Below are positions 40,891-53,010 of a stretch of DNA of 64,000 nt, one piece after another. Source of the DNA: Citrus sinensis (taxonomy: Eukaryota > Streptophyta > Magnoliopsida > Sapindales > Rutaceae); assembly GCF_022201045.2 (NCBI RefSeq), contig NC_068558.1, positions 806,001-870,000 of the forward strand, read 5' to 3'. Below the pieces are notes generated by a model that saw nothing but the letters and a program-made list of their open reading frames with translations, searched no databases and was not told the origin of the DNA. Position 1 is the stretch's first letter. Every line of letters starts with the position of its first letter. Made by a program: the position numbers and the translations under genes.

Positions 40891-41802
40891 TTCTCATTTT
40901 AGTACTTAATTTTTCTTATTTTAATTTATCTTTATATTATTTATTTAATTTATAATAAATATCAATAAAATATATTTAAAAATAAAAAAATTATCCACTG
41001 ACTACTTGATTTTTCAGATTTTATTAAAAATACACAAACATTTATCTACCGACCACTGATTTTTCGTGCTTTATAATCAATGCTCCACTTTTTCCTCAAC
41101 AATGTCAAGGGACCTAACGAAATATTGGTCTAATGACTTTTTTTTCCTCTAAATACAAGATGCCTATTTTGCCCTAACTAATTAAAATTAAACAATGCCC
41201 CTCCCAAATTCTCATGATTCGAGTAATCTAGTACCAATGAGAAATAAAAGCATCCACAACGAGAGCCATCTTAATTATCTAGGTCGGAGAAAATGCACGT
41301 CGAGTAATCTATAGTACCAATCTTCTCAAACGATGACCCCAAGCAAAAGAGATGCTCCTCGGCCTTCTTGTTACTCACATTTTTTTTTTCCTCCTTTTGC
41401 TCTCATATTATATAAATCATTTAGAAAGGGCAGATCTTCTATAATATCACAATTCCAAATCTACAATTTCTTCACAATGGATTATAATTAGAATATTGAT
41501 GATGAGATTTTTCATCATGATGAATATTGATGCTTAGATTGTGATAATAATGAAGATGGAGAAACTGATTTGTGGTGGTGGTGGTGATGATGAATATCAT
41601 CAGTAACACTAACAATATTTAGTTTAGATGATATTTTTATTCTTTTGGTGTCGGCAATAATTTAATGGGTTATAACACGGAGGAGTGATTCACTTCTTAA
41701 ACTTTAGGTGGATTATTGTCCAAAAAAAAAATTATGTATTTTTTATAAAGGGTTAAGAGCAGGTGATTGGTGGATAATTTTTTTTTTTTCTAATCATGTT
41801 TG

Positions 41803-41860
41803 AATGACGTCGTTTTTGGATGTTCAAGTAAAATAACAATTTTAACCATACGACGTCATT
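41803..41860. repeat. Inverted repeat with ACGT cores
   Basis: AATGACGTCG at 41803-41812 and CGACGTCATT at 41851-41860 are perfect reverse complements 38 bp apart, with weaker pairing further out. Probably the centre of an interspersed fold-back repeat; the TGACGTC cores also resemble bZIP sites. Confidence 0.6.
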
Positions 41861-42377
41861 AAAAATCTAACAAAGTTAAGATGGCAACAAACAACTAAAA
41901 TACTTTGTAAACTTCAAGTGTATTTCTGCACACAAAAAAATTACGTAGTTTAAAAAAAAATTAAGTGCTAAGAAGATAATTGCCCTTAAAAATAAGAATA
42001 ATAATATAAATTTATGTTGTAAAGGGTTATTAACATTATAAAAATAATAAAGAGATAATATATATATATATTTGTTGAAAATAATAATATATATTGATTT
42101 TAGTACGAGAAGGTTAACAATTTTCCAATTGTTATATTATAAGCTCCTTTCTCAAAAAAAAAAAAATCATTAATGTTTTAAATTTTTAGGCACAACTTGT
42201 GTTTTAATCATCGACTCTTGGGTCTAGAGACAGAATAATACATTAAGCGACAAAAGCGCTCAGCACTTTTGAAGATATGCTTTAATTTGAGCATCTTTTT
42301 CAAATGCAACGGCAACGAACTTGGTACTTGAACCCAACGGATCAATACACTAAAAAAACAATAATACGAAATGAAAA

Positions 42378-42398
42378 TAATAATAATAATAATAATAA
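42378..42398. repeat. (AAT)n microsatellite
   Basis: About seven ATA/AAT units in the gene-poor region. Confidence 0.8.
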
Positions 42399-43651
42399 GA
42401 TCAAAGGTTAAGAACCTCAATTTATGCCGCTAATTAGCTCATAATATATTGATTTGTTTGTGTCTCAAAACTTGCATTTTATTAGAGCATAATTTTGCTC
42501 GGTGTTATCATTATTTTTTGGATACTGTATGGTGCGAAAATGTTTAGTAAATATATTACGATTTGCTGTGAAAGTATCAAAATATTTATGACATTTTTTT
42601 TTAATTTTTCTACAATTGTTTGTTAAGGATATATAGACTTTTAAAATAAAATTAAATAGTTTTTACTTGATAGTTAGTGTTTACCAAACACCCATTAATT
42701 AGTCTTAAAAAATATTATTTTAACTAAATAACATGAGTTAATATCCACAACACCATATTATCATACAAACCTTTATATTGATAAGTTGTGTTTTGTTTAA
42801 TTAGGAAGCTATATTAAAAGAATATAAGGATTATTGGAGTTTATGGATTTGTAATCTATTCATGTAAAAACATTAATTGAGTTCTAGAAAATTTCTATAT
42901 GTTTGGTGAGGGACTTTATAAAAGAATCATGAAACATAATATTGCTATAGTTACCATTGTTCGAGTCATTGGATGGTAAAGTAATAATCTTACAAATATA
43001 AAATTTATTAACTAATAAATGATACATGAATTGGAACTCAAATTGAAATACAAATATTAAGGATTTCTAATATTATTATGTAATAAAGCAATTAAATTTA
43101 AATATGGGAATTAAACTGAACACCCTTTTAAGAGATTGATGTGTAATTTGAGCATCTTTTAAAAAAGTAACCACACATGAAACCTACACTTTCATTAATT
43201 TTTCAAAATTAGCATTCAGTAATTTATGCATGCATTTCGGTTACACATAACACATGATAAATGATTAGTAAAATCTTACGTCGGAAAATCCTAATCCAAA
43301 CAGTATACTGCCTCCTCGTGTCCGTGTACACATACGAAGTATGTGTATCAAAATGCTAAGTATCAAGAATAAAAATGCTAAGTATCAAAGTATGGTTATA
43401 CGCTATAACTGCCAAGGCTGAAATTGGAGATACTAAAGGGGCTTTGTAGTAATTACGAGCTATGACCTTCCACGAAGTTACTCAGTGGGGAAACAGAGGC
43501 ACGTCGTCATCTTAAAAAATATATATTTTTTGAAAGATCTTCTTTTTAAATTTTAATAGCCAACAAACGGCCGCTACAAATCACAAACGTCGTCGTATAA
43601 ACATTCAAAAAAATTGAAGCACGTTCCGTCATTGTCGTAGGGTCAAAAGCT

Positions 43652-43658
43652 TATAAAG
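43652..43658 (+). promoter_or_regulatory. Candidate TATA box of the PI4-kinase gamma gene
   Basis: TATAAAG lies 419-425 bp upstream of the ATG in the right orientation and is followed by a pyrimidine-rich leader (CTCTCCTCTCTC). It implies a 5' UTR of about 390 nt, possibly with an intron. This is inference from position only. Confidence 0.35.
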
Positions 43659-44076
43659 AGCACAACGGCTACAATGCCGTTCTCTCCTCTCTCTTGTATC
43701 GACGACGACGACAGTTTTAACGGTCCAGAGAAACTCGGCGAAAATGTCGCCCTCCCGGCGAGGCAACGTCTAAAATTAATCGGCAATCAATCGCCAATCA
43801 ACAGATCTTTAAAACTCAAATTTATCGCTCATTCCTATTCGATTCTTTCTGAGGGCAAAGAATCCGCATTCAATCTTCCCTTCCCTTCTTGCTCCACAAA
43901 AATGTACAGCAATCCCTTTGATGCAGTTTCTGATATAATCTCTCTACATTGAACCCAGAAGCTGGCACATCTTGATGCTCATCTAATTTCAGCTTCTGGG
44001 TTTGGTTAAATTTTTCAAATTCAATTGTAAATTTCTTTTGCTTTTTGAATAAAGCTCCATATTTTTTTTTCCAAAT

Positions 44077-46599
44077 ATGTCTGCTGCTGATATTGCATTG
44101 AATCCAATTCATCATTCTCCTGGTTACTGTAATAACCTAACAGGGCGGTCTTCAAGCGAGTCAATTTTGATATATTTAAGCGTTTCTGGTTCTTTAGTAC
44201 CAATGCGTGTGCTAGAGACTGATTCGATTGAATCAGTGAAGCTCAGGATTCAAACATGTAAAGGGTTTGTAGTGAAGAAGCAAAAGCTTGTGTTTGGAGG
44301 GAGGGAGTTAGCACGTAATCATTCACTTGTTAAAGATTATGGTGTCACTGGTGGTAATGTTTTACATTTGGTGCTTAAGTTGTCTGATCTTTTGCTTATA
44401 ACTGTTAGGACCAGTTGTGGGAAAGAATTAGAGTTTCATATTGATAGGTATCGAAATGTTGGGTATTTGAAGCAAAGGATTGCTAGGAAAGGGAAAGGTT
44501 TTGTTGATGTTGTTGATCAGGAGATATTTTGTGATGGTGAGAAGCTCGATGACCAGAGATTGATCGATGACATTTGTAAGGATAATGATGCTGTCATTCA
44601 TTTGTTGGTTCAGAAATCTGCTAAAGTGAGGGCTAAGCCTGTTGAGAAGGATTTTGAACTCTCTGTTGTAGCAGCCGAATCAAATGAGAGAACAGATAGA
44701 GTAGATGAGGGAGAGAAACCATCGAAAGAGTTTCGTGTTGTACCTAGAGAGCCAATTGTCAGAGATTTCTGGTTGGAACCTGTTATTCTTAATCCCAAGC
44801 TGAAATTGTCATCAGTGATGTGGGATTTGATTAACTCCGCGTTTGATGGGTTGGAAAGAGGTAATAAACCCATTAGATCATCTGATGGTACAGGAGGGAC
44901 TTATTTCATGCAAGATTCAACGGGACATGAGTATGTTTCCGTGTTTAAGCCCATTGACGAGGAGCCTAAGGCTGTGAACAATCCCCGGGGACTGCCTGTG
45001 TCATTGGATGGTGAAGGATTGAAGAGAGGGACTAGGGTTGGAGAAGGAGCATTGAGGGAAGTTGCAGCGTATGTATTGGATCATCCTAAGAGTGGTCCCC
45101 GCTCACTATCTGGTGAAACAATGGGCTTTGCTGGCATACCTCCTACAGTTATGGTTCGGTGCTTGCATGAAGGATTTAACCATCCAGAGGGTTACGAACA
45201 TGCACTGAAAAATGTTAAGCTCGGATCATTGCAGATGTTCATGAAAAATGATGCGAATTGTGAGGACATGGGCCCAGGAACTTTCCCTGTGGAGGAGGTA
45301 CACAAGATCAGTGTGTTTGACATAAGAATGGCGAATGCAGATAGACATGCTGGTAATATATTGATTGGAAAGGGGGACAATGGTCAGACTGTGCTCATTC
45401 CAATTGACCACGGCTACTGCTTGCCTGAGAATGTGAGTTTTTTTTTCTTTTTTCATTCTGTTCACAACATCTTTGCTATCAATAGTTTTACTGATGTCAC
45501 TCTTTGCTATGGAGTGCTTTACATTTATTGCATTACAAATTTGGAATTATAATTATACGTCCATATGATCAGCTTAGATGTAGTTAAAAGGGATGATTGA
45601 GTTGTATGCAAATTATTATTTCAATTGAAGTTAAAGATAGATTGCCATAATTGTCAGATAGTTGCATAAAAGGGATGGAAAAGTTGAGGGCTTAAGTTGG
45701 CTTTGTGTTGAAGAATTCATAAGATATATTTTTTTTTCAAACATGGATTTTTGAGGGTCAGACAAGATAAGTGGAATGGCTCAGAGCTGATTCTTAGGTA
45801 AAACAAATTTGCTACAAGTTGGTCAATCTACATGAATGTGCCTAGCAGCCATTTCTGACCCCCTGATCAAGTTTTGGAAGATTTTGTTTTGGACCCCCCA
45901 CCCTCTCTTCAATTTGAAACAAGTAGTCTAGAGAAGTCTGGCCCTTCTCGTGTCAAAGTTTTGTTGATTCAGCTCAGCGACACTGTGGTGATTGTTTCAG
46001 ATGACATTTTCACTGATTGGCATTATTAGTATTTGTTTATCTCTCTACTCCCATCATCTTGGTCAGGGGTAATAGATATATATTTCTTTCACCGGAGCAA
46101 TTTTTAAACTTGAGAGTGGTACTGCATGGGCTGTAACCACCGCTTTCTTAACCATACTTGATAATAGTAAAGAAATGCTTATTCAGATTTTGAAATTATA
46201 AATCTTTTGATGGATTTGCAGTTTGAAGATTGCACATTTGATTGGCTTTACTGGCCACAAGCTCGTGAGCCTTATTCTCCTCAGACTGTTGACTACATAA
46301 AGTCACTGGATGCTGAACAGGACATTGAACTATTGAAATTCTATGGATGGAACATTCCACTTGAGTGTGCCCGAACACTCCGTATCTCCACCATGCTTTT
46401 GAAGAAAGGCGTAGAGAGAGGTCTCTCTGCTTTTTCCATTGGAAGCATCATGTGTAGAGAAACTGTGAATAAGGAATCTGTTATAGAGGAAATTGTTCGT
46501 GAAGCACAGGATTCCTTGCTTCCTGGCATCAGTGAAGCTGCATTTCTCGAAACCGTATCCAAAATCATGGACTACCGGCTTGACAAACTCACAAATTAA
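44077..46599 (+). CDS. Type II phosphatidylinositol 4-kinase gamma with two ubiquitin-like domains
   Basis: Two exons, 44077-45432 and 46222-46599, join in phase 0 (PEN|FEDCTFDWL) to 577 aa. Two tandem ubiquitin-like domains occupy about residues 30-105 and 108-185 (ESVKLRIQTCKGFVVKKQKL; YLKQRIARKGKGF). The kinase-like domain has the Gly-rich GGTYFMQDSTGHEYVSVFKP, the catalytic RMANADRHAGNILI (about 417-430) and PIDHGYCLPE. This is the UBDK-gamma / PI4K-gamma-4 architecture (At2g46500-like). Members of this plant family act mainly as protein kinases on ubiquitin-pathway partners rather than clear lipid kinases. The intron of about 790 bp sits right after the PIDHGYCLPE motif. Confidence 0.92.
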
Positions 46600-47273
46600 A
46601 TTCGCCTGGTTCGTGTATACTTTGTATGTATTAATGAACAAACAGTCCATTTTTGGATGGACTGATGCAGTGCTCAAGTATGGTACTAGATGGGCCTAAA
46701 GCGTTTTTATTCCTTTCGCTTCTGTCAACTGTTACTCGATTTGTTCTGGAATGTTGAACAGAAGTTTAAGATGATGAATAATAAGAGTCTCTAAGATTAT
46801 ATAGATTGCAGGGCTTTGACTCGAACAGGATCTTAAAATCCCGGATACTTGTACGTTGATCTCTAGGGTGTATCGGTTTAAGATCTTGGGGGGTTAAAGG
46901 CAACCAAAGTAGCGCAGATTCGCTTTCTTTCAAAATGTGTAAGTCTTGATGTCAATCTTTGCCGGAAAATTATACAGAGAGACGATATTGGAAGCCAATG
47001 ATGCATATGCAGCATGGGTATGGTTCTTTTCAGGTTTTATGAGTGATTCTGCTGTTTTCTTTGTTGCGAAGCTTAATTCTGTCTTCACATATCCTGTAAT
47101 TATGAGATTTCCTTGAATTGGATTGGAGGAAAAGAAACTGTATTTAAAATGTGCCTTCTGTAAATAACTGTAATAAATGGTTTATGGAAACAGTCTGCCT
47201 TCCAGCACTTTGTTGCAGTCCCAATTATTGTCGGTGGTTATTCTTTGCAGTGGAAATAGGTCTTTGCTTTCCC

Positions 47274-47427
47274 CTAATGCCGTCTTAATTGAATTCAAAC
47301 ATAAAATTCCAGAGTGTTTCTGCATTAACCACCATCAGAAATGGTTTGCACTAATGCCGTCTTAATTGAATTCAAACATAAAATTCCAGAGTGTTTCTGC
47401 ATTAACCACCATCAGAAATGGTTTGCA
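47274..47427. repeat. Exact 77-bp tandem duplication
   Basis: The 77-bp unit beginning CTAATGCCGTCTTAATTGAA is present twice, 47274-47350 and 47351-47427, with no difference that I can see. It lies about 0.7 kb downstream of the PI4-kinase stop codon. Perfect identity indicates a very recent event or an assembly duplication. Confidence 0.95.
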
Positions 47428-48448
47428 CTTTGCTCAGGGGCCTATTAGCCTCAAGCCCGTTTCTTTTGGCCCGAAGTTTTTACAATTGCAAGCTTACTGC
47501 AACTTGCTATATAAACAAGGAAACAAAATGGGTGTCGTATAGTTATATTGATGGCCATTTTCGTTGTATAAGCAGATGGGTAGTCATTTTCTTTGCCAGT
47601 ACACACATCATGGCCAAGGCCTGGCAAAACACCATCTTCGTCTTAGGCTATTTCAGAAGCAGCCCCTCAACCTCAATTATTGCAGGTTGGCGATGAGAGT
47701 ACTGATGGTGAATCCCTGACAATGGGCCAAAGGGCTGTAGGCTGTACCCTAGCCTCCTTTAGTTTCCCGCCATTTTTTCACCAGTGAAAACCAGAAATCA
47801 GTAGTAAAAACAATTTTGTTGTTGACACTTGACGGCAATAACATGTGAAAAGCAATAATAGGAACATGTAGACAAACCTATAAAGAGATTTTCTTTCTTC
47901 TTCCTCCTTTTTCTTTTTTACCCTTTTCTTTCTTTCTTTCTTTTATTCGTTTTGCAAAAGTTTCATTCAATATTCATGATTCAATAATTTTTGGCTAAAA
48001 CTATCTAAGGGATTTAAACTTTCATGAGGGAAAATTTCGAACAATCAAGAGACTCGTTGTGGGATTTTGTTAATGTCTTCACAGACAGACATTCTCCTCT
48101 TCAATTCATTCATTTTCCTTCTTCAATTCAACCAACTCCAATCAGACCCCAATAGCTCGGCTTAGACCCACAGTTCCCCACTCTTTCCGTCACAGACAAC
48201 AATCCCACAGTTTTAAGACAAAATAAAGCTTAAAAAGAGGAGGGGGGGCGGCTATTGTAAATAGCTTATAAACAAAAAAAATTAAATAAAACAAAGAACT
48301 TACCTCCACAAGAAAAGTAAAGAAAGTCTCACTTTTCACACTAATAATCTCTCATCAAGCAGAACAATTACAATAGTCATTCCATTCGTTTCGCTTTCCT
48401 CACATTATAATACCCACCCCACCACTAACGACTTCCAAACACAAACAA

Positions 48449-48478
48449 TCTCTCTCTCTCTCTCTCTTTCTCTCTCTC
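48449..48478. repeat. (TC)n microsatellite in the LEA-2 gene leader
   Basis: TC units with one TTTC break, about 110 bp before the ATG. CT-rich tracts in plant 5' UTRs often affect expression. Confidence 0.9.
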
Positions 48479-48587
48479 AAGTTAGATTCTCAGTTCATTG
48501 GCCTTGTTTTCATCTTTGGTGTTCAGATCCAGAAAAGAGACCAAGTAAAAGAAAAATATATATTATAATTAAAATCAAAACCAAAAA

Positions 48588-49217
48588 ATGAGCAAACCAA
48601 ATACAAATAGGCGTCCATCGGGTTCAGGTCGTACAAATTTAGCTTCATGTATAGTAGCCACAATTTTCTTGATCTTTGTAGTCATAGTAATTCTCATTGT
48701 CTTCTTCACAGTCTTTAAACCCAAAGAGCCCAAGATTTCCGTTACCTCCATCCAACTTCCATCATTCTCCATCTCCAACAACACCGTTAATTTCACGTTT
48801 TCTCAGTACGTCACCATTAAAAACCCTAACAAGGCCGCCTTTTCTCACTACGACAGCACCATTCAGCTCATCTACTCCGGCTCCCAAGTGGGCTTCATGT
48901 TCATTCCAGCCGGCAAGATCGCTGCGGGTCAGACCCAGTACATGGCCGCCACTTTTGCCGTCCAGTCGTTCCCGATTTCGACGGCTGCCGGAGCCAGCGC
49001 CTTGGTGGGGGCCCCGGTCACTCCTAGCGGCTTTCCTGGAGCTGGGTTGCCTAATAACGGCTTTCGGGTCGGACCCACGATGCAGATTGAGTCGAGGATG
49101 GACATGAGCGGTCGGGTTCGGGTACTGCATTTTTTCACCCATCACGTCAATGCTAAAGCTGGATGTCGAGTTGAGATTTCTGTTAATGATGGATCTGTCT
49201 TAGGGTTTCATTGCTAG
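48588..49217 (+). CDS. LEA-2 / NHL-type hydroxyproline-rich glycoprotein family protein
   Basis: Intronless, 209 aa. A polar basic N-terminus (SKPNTNRRPSGSGRTN) is followed by one strong membrane span at about 18-43 (ATIFLIFVVIVILIVFFTVF) and a Lys/Pro hinge. A LEA-2 (WHy-like) beta domain comes next: SVTSIQLPSF, TFSQYVTIKNPNKAAFSHYD, FIPAGKIAAGQTQYMAATF, ending VEISVNDGSVLGFHC. This is the NDR1/HIN1-like topology: short cytosolic tail and extracytosolic LEA-2 domain, at the plasma membrane or ER. The coding region is clearly richer in G+C than its flanks. From memory the Arabidopsis match is At4g23930, next to FTSHI1 and UGE2. No biochemical function is shown by the sequence. Confidence 0.88.
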   Translation: MSKPNTNRRPSGSGRTNLASCIVATIFLIFVVIVILIVFFTVFKPKEPKISVTSIQLPSFSISNNTVNFTFSQYVTIKNPNKAAFSHYDSTIQLIYSGSQVGFMFIPAGKIAAGQTQYMAATFAVQSFPISTAAGASALVGAPVTPSGFPGAGLPNNGFRVGPTMQIESRMDMSGRVRVLHFFTHHVNAKAGCRVEISVNDGSVLGFHC

Positions 49218-50366
49218 TTTACTTTTTTTAATTGTAGTTTTTAGGGGGGTTAATTTTTGGGTGGTAAATTTGTACACCCAATTTGGTAAAACAAGTGTAA
49301 AAATTGAAATTTTTTATTTTATTTTTCATTTTTAGCTAGAAGTTGGTGGTTTTTTGCTTTTTGATCGGCATTTGAGCTTTCTTAAATTAGCAATTATACA
49401 TTTTGTATTTAATTTTTGTTAGCTTAAGAGTTCACGATGCTACGAGCTTTGATTAGTTTGCAAGATTCATGATTCATGATTTGTCCTTTTACTTTTGATG
49501 AGGTTAAGTAGACTGTAAGTAAAGGATGGCGCTCATAATAACGGGATTAAGTCACACAGACTCTCTCACTTCACTTGGGTTTCGGTCGGATCGGTCCAAT
49601 CATATTATTTTACTTTTGTAGTCAACAGAATATGCATAATGTGCTGTAAAGCACCGTGTAATGCGGCTCTTTTTTCGTGAAATAAAATCCAAAACCAAGA
49701 GAGATAAATAAAGCTACGGCGTCGTCTGCTGCTACAGAGGCAGTGCCGGGGATCATCGTTCCATAGGCTGCCATTACTAAGATCCCAAGATCATTGGTAA
49801 CGGAGGGTTTGGTACCAAATCACGTGACCACTGAGTTGAACGGGATGATTGGTGGTGGTAGTTGACAAATTTTAATATATTTGTGGGGCCAATTTTACAG
49901 AGAGTGGAAGCGGCAGACAAGGATAATCATTCAATGCCCACTCTCTCGAGATTCCAGTCCTGATATTTATTGACCATGGTGGCATTTACAGTTTACTCAC
50001 TCACTGTGTCCGTGATTTGTAGAGAGATCTAACCTAAGAATTAAGCGCCATTCTGTGTCGCAGAATGAGTGAGCTGTTTGGCTATAGGCTGCTGGCTGCT
50101 CCTCTTCTCCCGATTTCAGCAATAAAACGCCTGATTTTCAACTTTTCAATTTTCGGAGTGAACTGTAAATAGGAACCACCATTGCAAGTTACAACTAGCA
50201 AGCGAATCACTCGTTACATTACTCTATTGGACATTTATTCTTAAAGCTCTCCAAGCATTTAAAGAAAATATTTAAATCCATCCAATATTACACGAAGGGC
50301 ATATCTCAATCATTGGTTACCTACGGATATAGACATAATTGGCCGATTTCTTTTACAAAGTGAAAA
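49218..50366. other. Convergent intergenic: LEA-2 and lipase 3' flanks
   Basis: Contains the LEA-2 3' UTR and the lipase downstream flank. I see no gene, tRNA or repeat. Confidence 0.5.
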
Positions 50367-51897
50367 CTACTTGTAGCTGTAAAGCTGAGACTTCAACTGC
50401 ACATCAGGTTTCCACCATTGGTGAATTCCATGGGCTTCTTTGAGATCCCGTGCAGGAGTTGAATTAACTATCAGATTTGCCGATGGAATCAGGTGCAGAG
50501 GTTCTGACGTATTCGCCACATTACCCTTTCCTATTGCATTCATAAATAGACCTCCAAGAGAATGTTGTGTCGCCAATTTCTCAATGGCCCCTGCTCCGAT
50601 CTCCTCCATCTTCTTCCTATGTTCAAAATACCCAATATACTCTGAGCAGATGTCGTCGGCTGGGTTCACAAATAGACAGGGGACCCATGCAGATAGAGCA
50701 AGAAATGGATCTTCAGACAACCTCGTATTGTGATGATTAATCTTTGCAGCAAGAGCAAGTCCAGCTGTGATCACGCTGCCCGCTATTCGGATTCCATGCT
50801 TCACTCTCTTATCCTTAATTCTCTCAATTGGAGCTGAAACAAAAGGTGGATTAAACAGATATGCTTCAAGAAACACCCCAGTCTTGGCAACGGTCTTCCC
50901 AGCGAGCATTGCCATGGCTGACCCAAGGGAATGGCCAGCTAACCAGACATTTGAACTACCTACAGAAGCAACCATGTTTCTGACAGCTTGAATAGCAATC
51001 TCAAAACGAGATGTCAGATGGAGTCCATTTCGGATTAAGTGGACATCCAATTCAAGGTCTCGAGAAAAAGAATCTGGTTTGGTGAGGGTGCCTCGGAAGG
51101 CAATGACATATCGTGGAATTCCATCTTTTGAGAGATCAGAGTGAGAATAAGAGGGTGGAGGTTTGAATTCATATATGGCACCAAATATAGAAAAATCAGC
51201 ATCGTCTTTCAGCTGATGGAGCAACTTAAACTGGAAGAACTCCCACCAAGGAGGTGCAAGAGCTTGGGATTCATGACGTTGTAACTGACGATCCCGCTCT
51301 AGAATGTAGACACCCTGAACCAAACAGGCTGCTACAGACCTTCTATGATGCACATTTGTCCTACATAAGAAAGAACGTGAGGTTATTTACCTCACCATTT
51401 GGTGGGACAGAAGTAAAAATGATAACAGCAAACAAACAAAACAAGCATGGAAAGTCTGTGCAGGAAAACATCATATTAATTGCTATATCTTAATTTATTA
51501 GAATTTCTAGCAATACGCTCAAACAAGTAGGGGATCAAATGTCACAGGCATACAACAGCCTAATGATCTCTTACTACTTACATTGAACCTAATACATACG
51601 CATTGTACGAAATAATCACTGATGAACGGCCTACAAAATCAAGACAAAGAGGCCATAACAAATTATGGATGAAAGCATCCAAGCAAAGTCAACAAGCATG
51701 TATGAGGATGACAATCAATAAAAACTGATCTATCAAACTGATGGCAATCAATTTGTTCCATTAGGTTCAACCCCAACTAGTTTGGGATCAAATCTTAACC
51801 ATGCCCATCATGCGCTTAGCAGAAGAAGGTCTTACCAATCAATAGCAGATAGGTGTAAGGGCCCAGAAAGGCTAAAATCCTCTCTCTCAGAGGCCAT
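50367..51897 (-). CDS. Alpha/beta-hydrolase, lipase class 3-like (At4g10955-like)
   Basis: Two exons, 51836-51897 and 50367-51360, join at a split Trp codon to 351 aa. Exon 1 reads MASEREDFSLSGPLHLSAID, the conserved start of this family, and runs into WTNVHHRRSVAACLVQGVYI. The nucleophile elbow GHSLG is at about 163-167 (WLAGHSLGSAMAMLAG), preceded by RYVIAFRGTL. Further on are SAWVPCLFVNPADDICSEYI, which supplies an Asp candidate, and a C-terminal LKEAHGIHQWWKPD with a His candidate. No signal peptide or membrane span is visible, so it is probably cytosolic. Databases name this family GDSL esterase/lipase At4g10955, but the GHSLG elbow marks it as a class 3-type lipase; the substrate is unknown. 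The order lipase then UGE matches At4g10955-At4g10960, here with DRP1A between. Confidence 0.92.
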
Positions 51898-52846
51898 TTC
51901 ATCACATGTCCTTCCTCTTCTTCCTTGTTGATATCCTCAAAAGCGGCTCAGCTTACACAAGGAACTAACAAGAATTTCATTAGGGATTGGTTAAACAATT
52001 TAAATCCTCTGCATAATTTGCTCAAGAACTGTTTACCGAAAATGCCTGTAGCGCATTATTTTTTTTTTTAAAGCATCGTTTGGTTTGGAATACAAGGCAA
52101 GCTCAACCGAGCAGATTCCTTAATCTCAATTTAAACTACTTTAATATATTATTATTAATCCATGTCGATGAATGAAAAGCCTGGCCCCATCAGCATTATC
52201 AACACTAAAACGCATCAACAGCCAAATCATCGCAGAAAAATTATCGGTCCAAAAACAATTAAATTTTCAAGTAAAACAATCGTCGAACCAGAAAAATGTA
52301 CCTCAAATTAAAACTTGCGGAGATCTTATTGAAGACTGCAATGCGATTGTCTTTCTTTTCTTTTTTTTCCCCCTTTCTTCCCCTCTTGAAAAATATATTA
52401 ATTTGGACCACGGTGTCGGTCGGGTGTTAAAATGTCTCCGTCATCCAACGGAAGCTCCTTATAAACTATAAAGTCTGGAGCGACTTTTTTAAAACGCCAG
52501 CGTTTAAGGGAAAGCAGGGCCCCGTAGGTTCGTATTGCAGAGGATTAGGATTGAGTGCTGATTTTTTTTTTTTTTATTTAGTACTGAATCAACGATTAAG
52601 ACTTATTTTGAATTTTTCTTATTTAATAATTATTGATTCAGTACTCAGTAAAATCTTAGCTCAGCACTTAATTTTTATTTTAATTTTTTTTTGAAGAATT
52701 TTGAGGTATATCCAATTTTAGGAGTGGGTTGTATTCTTAAATGTGTTATACATATATTGCATTAAAAATTTAAAAATACAGTAATAATAGTGAGTGCCAT
52801 TTACATGAGTGGTGAGTGGATTAAATTATCGTTACATAAAAGGGTT

Positions 52847-52850
52847 ATAT

Positions 52851-52891
<41 letters not shown>

Positions 52892-52892
52892 G
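52847..52892. repeat. (AC)n(AT)n compound microsatellite
   Basis: About eleven AC units followed by about nine AT units, directly abutting the fold-back element. Confidence 0.92.
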
Positions 52893-52897
52893 GCAAA

Positions 52898-53010
52898 TGA
52901 TAAGTTATATTTAATGTAACTTACGCCACTTACATAAATAATGTGTGAGCCTCATACCACACACTATTCATATGAGCGGATATAAGTTACATTAAATGTA
53001 ACTTAGGAGC
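52898..53010. mobile_element. Short fold-back element (about 110 bp, MITE-like)
   Basis: The left arm from TAAGTTATATTTAATGTAAC (52901) and the right arm ending ACATTAAATGTAACTTAGGA (near 53007) form an almost complete hairpin. The inner halves pair as well: ATAATGTGTGAGCC on the left against CCACACACTATTCAT on the right. There is no coding capacity. It sits next to a microsatellite, as such elements often do. Confidence 0.6.

Larger units (their letters stand above)
36126..44076. other. Gene-poor region between the GDSL and PI4-kinase genes
   Basis: About 8 kb, mostly AT-rich, with no recognisable gene. It holds an ABRE-like ACACGTGGC (about 36736-36744), a 20+ bp A-run near 36986, another near 39722, a SINE at 39844-40082 and a CA/TA microsatellite near 40857. 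A palindromic stretch lies at 41.8 kb. Middle-repetitive-looking DNA at about 38.5-39.3 kb could not be classed. The region ends with the PI4-kinase promoter, including TATAAAG at 43652. Confidence 0.5.
46600..48587. other. Intergenic: PI4-kinase 3' flank and LEA-2 gene promoter
   Basis: Contains the PI4-kinase 3' UTR, a 77-bp exact tandem duplication, a long pyrimidine tract near 47890-47945 and a (TC)n 5' UTR microsatellite. I see no gene; the open frames at 47177 and 47418 are not family-like. Confidence 0.5.

Noticed and set aside
43674-43952. 92-codon open frame starting MPFSPLSCIDDDDS before the PI4-kinase gene
   Set aside because: It lies only about 20 bp after the likely TATA box, so its ATG is probably upstream of or at the transcription start; no family resemblance.
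48697-49145. Long open frames on both strands overlapping the LEA-2 gene
   Set aside because: They are shadows produced by the G+C-rich coding sequence of the LEA-2 gene.
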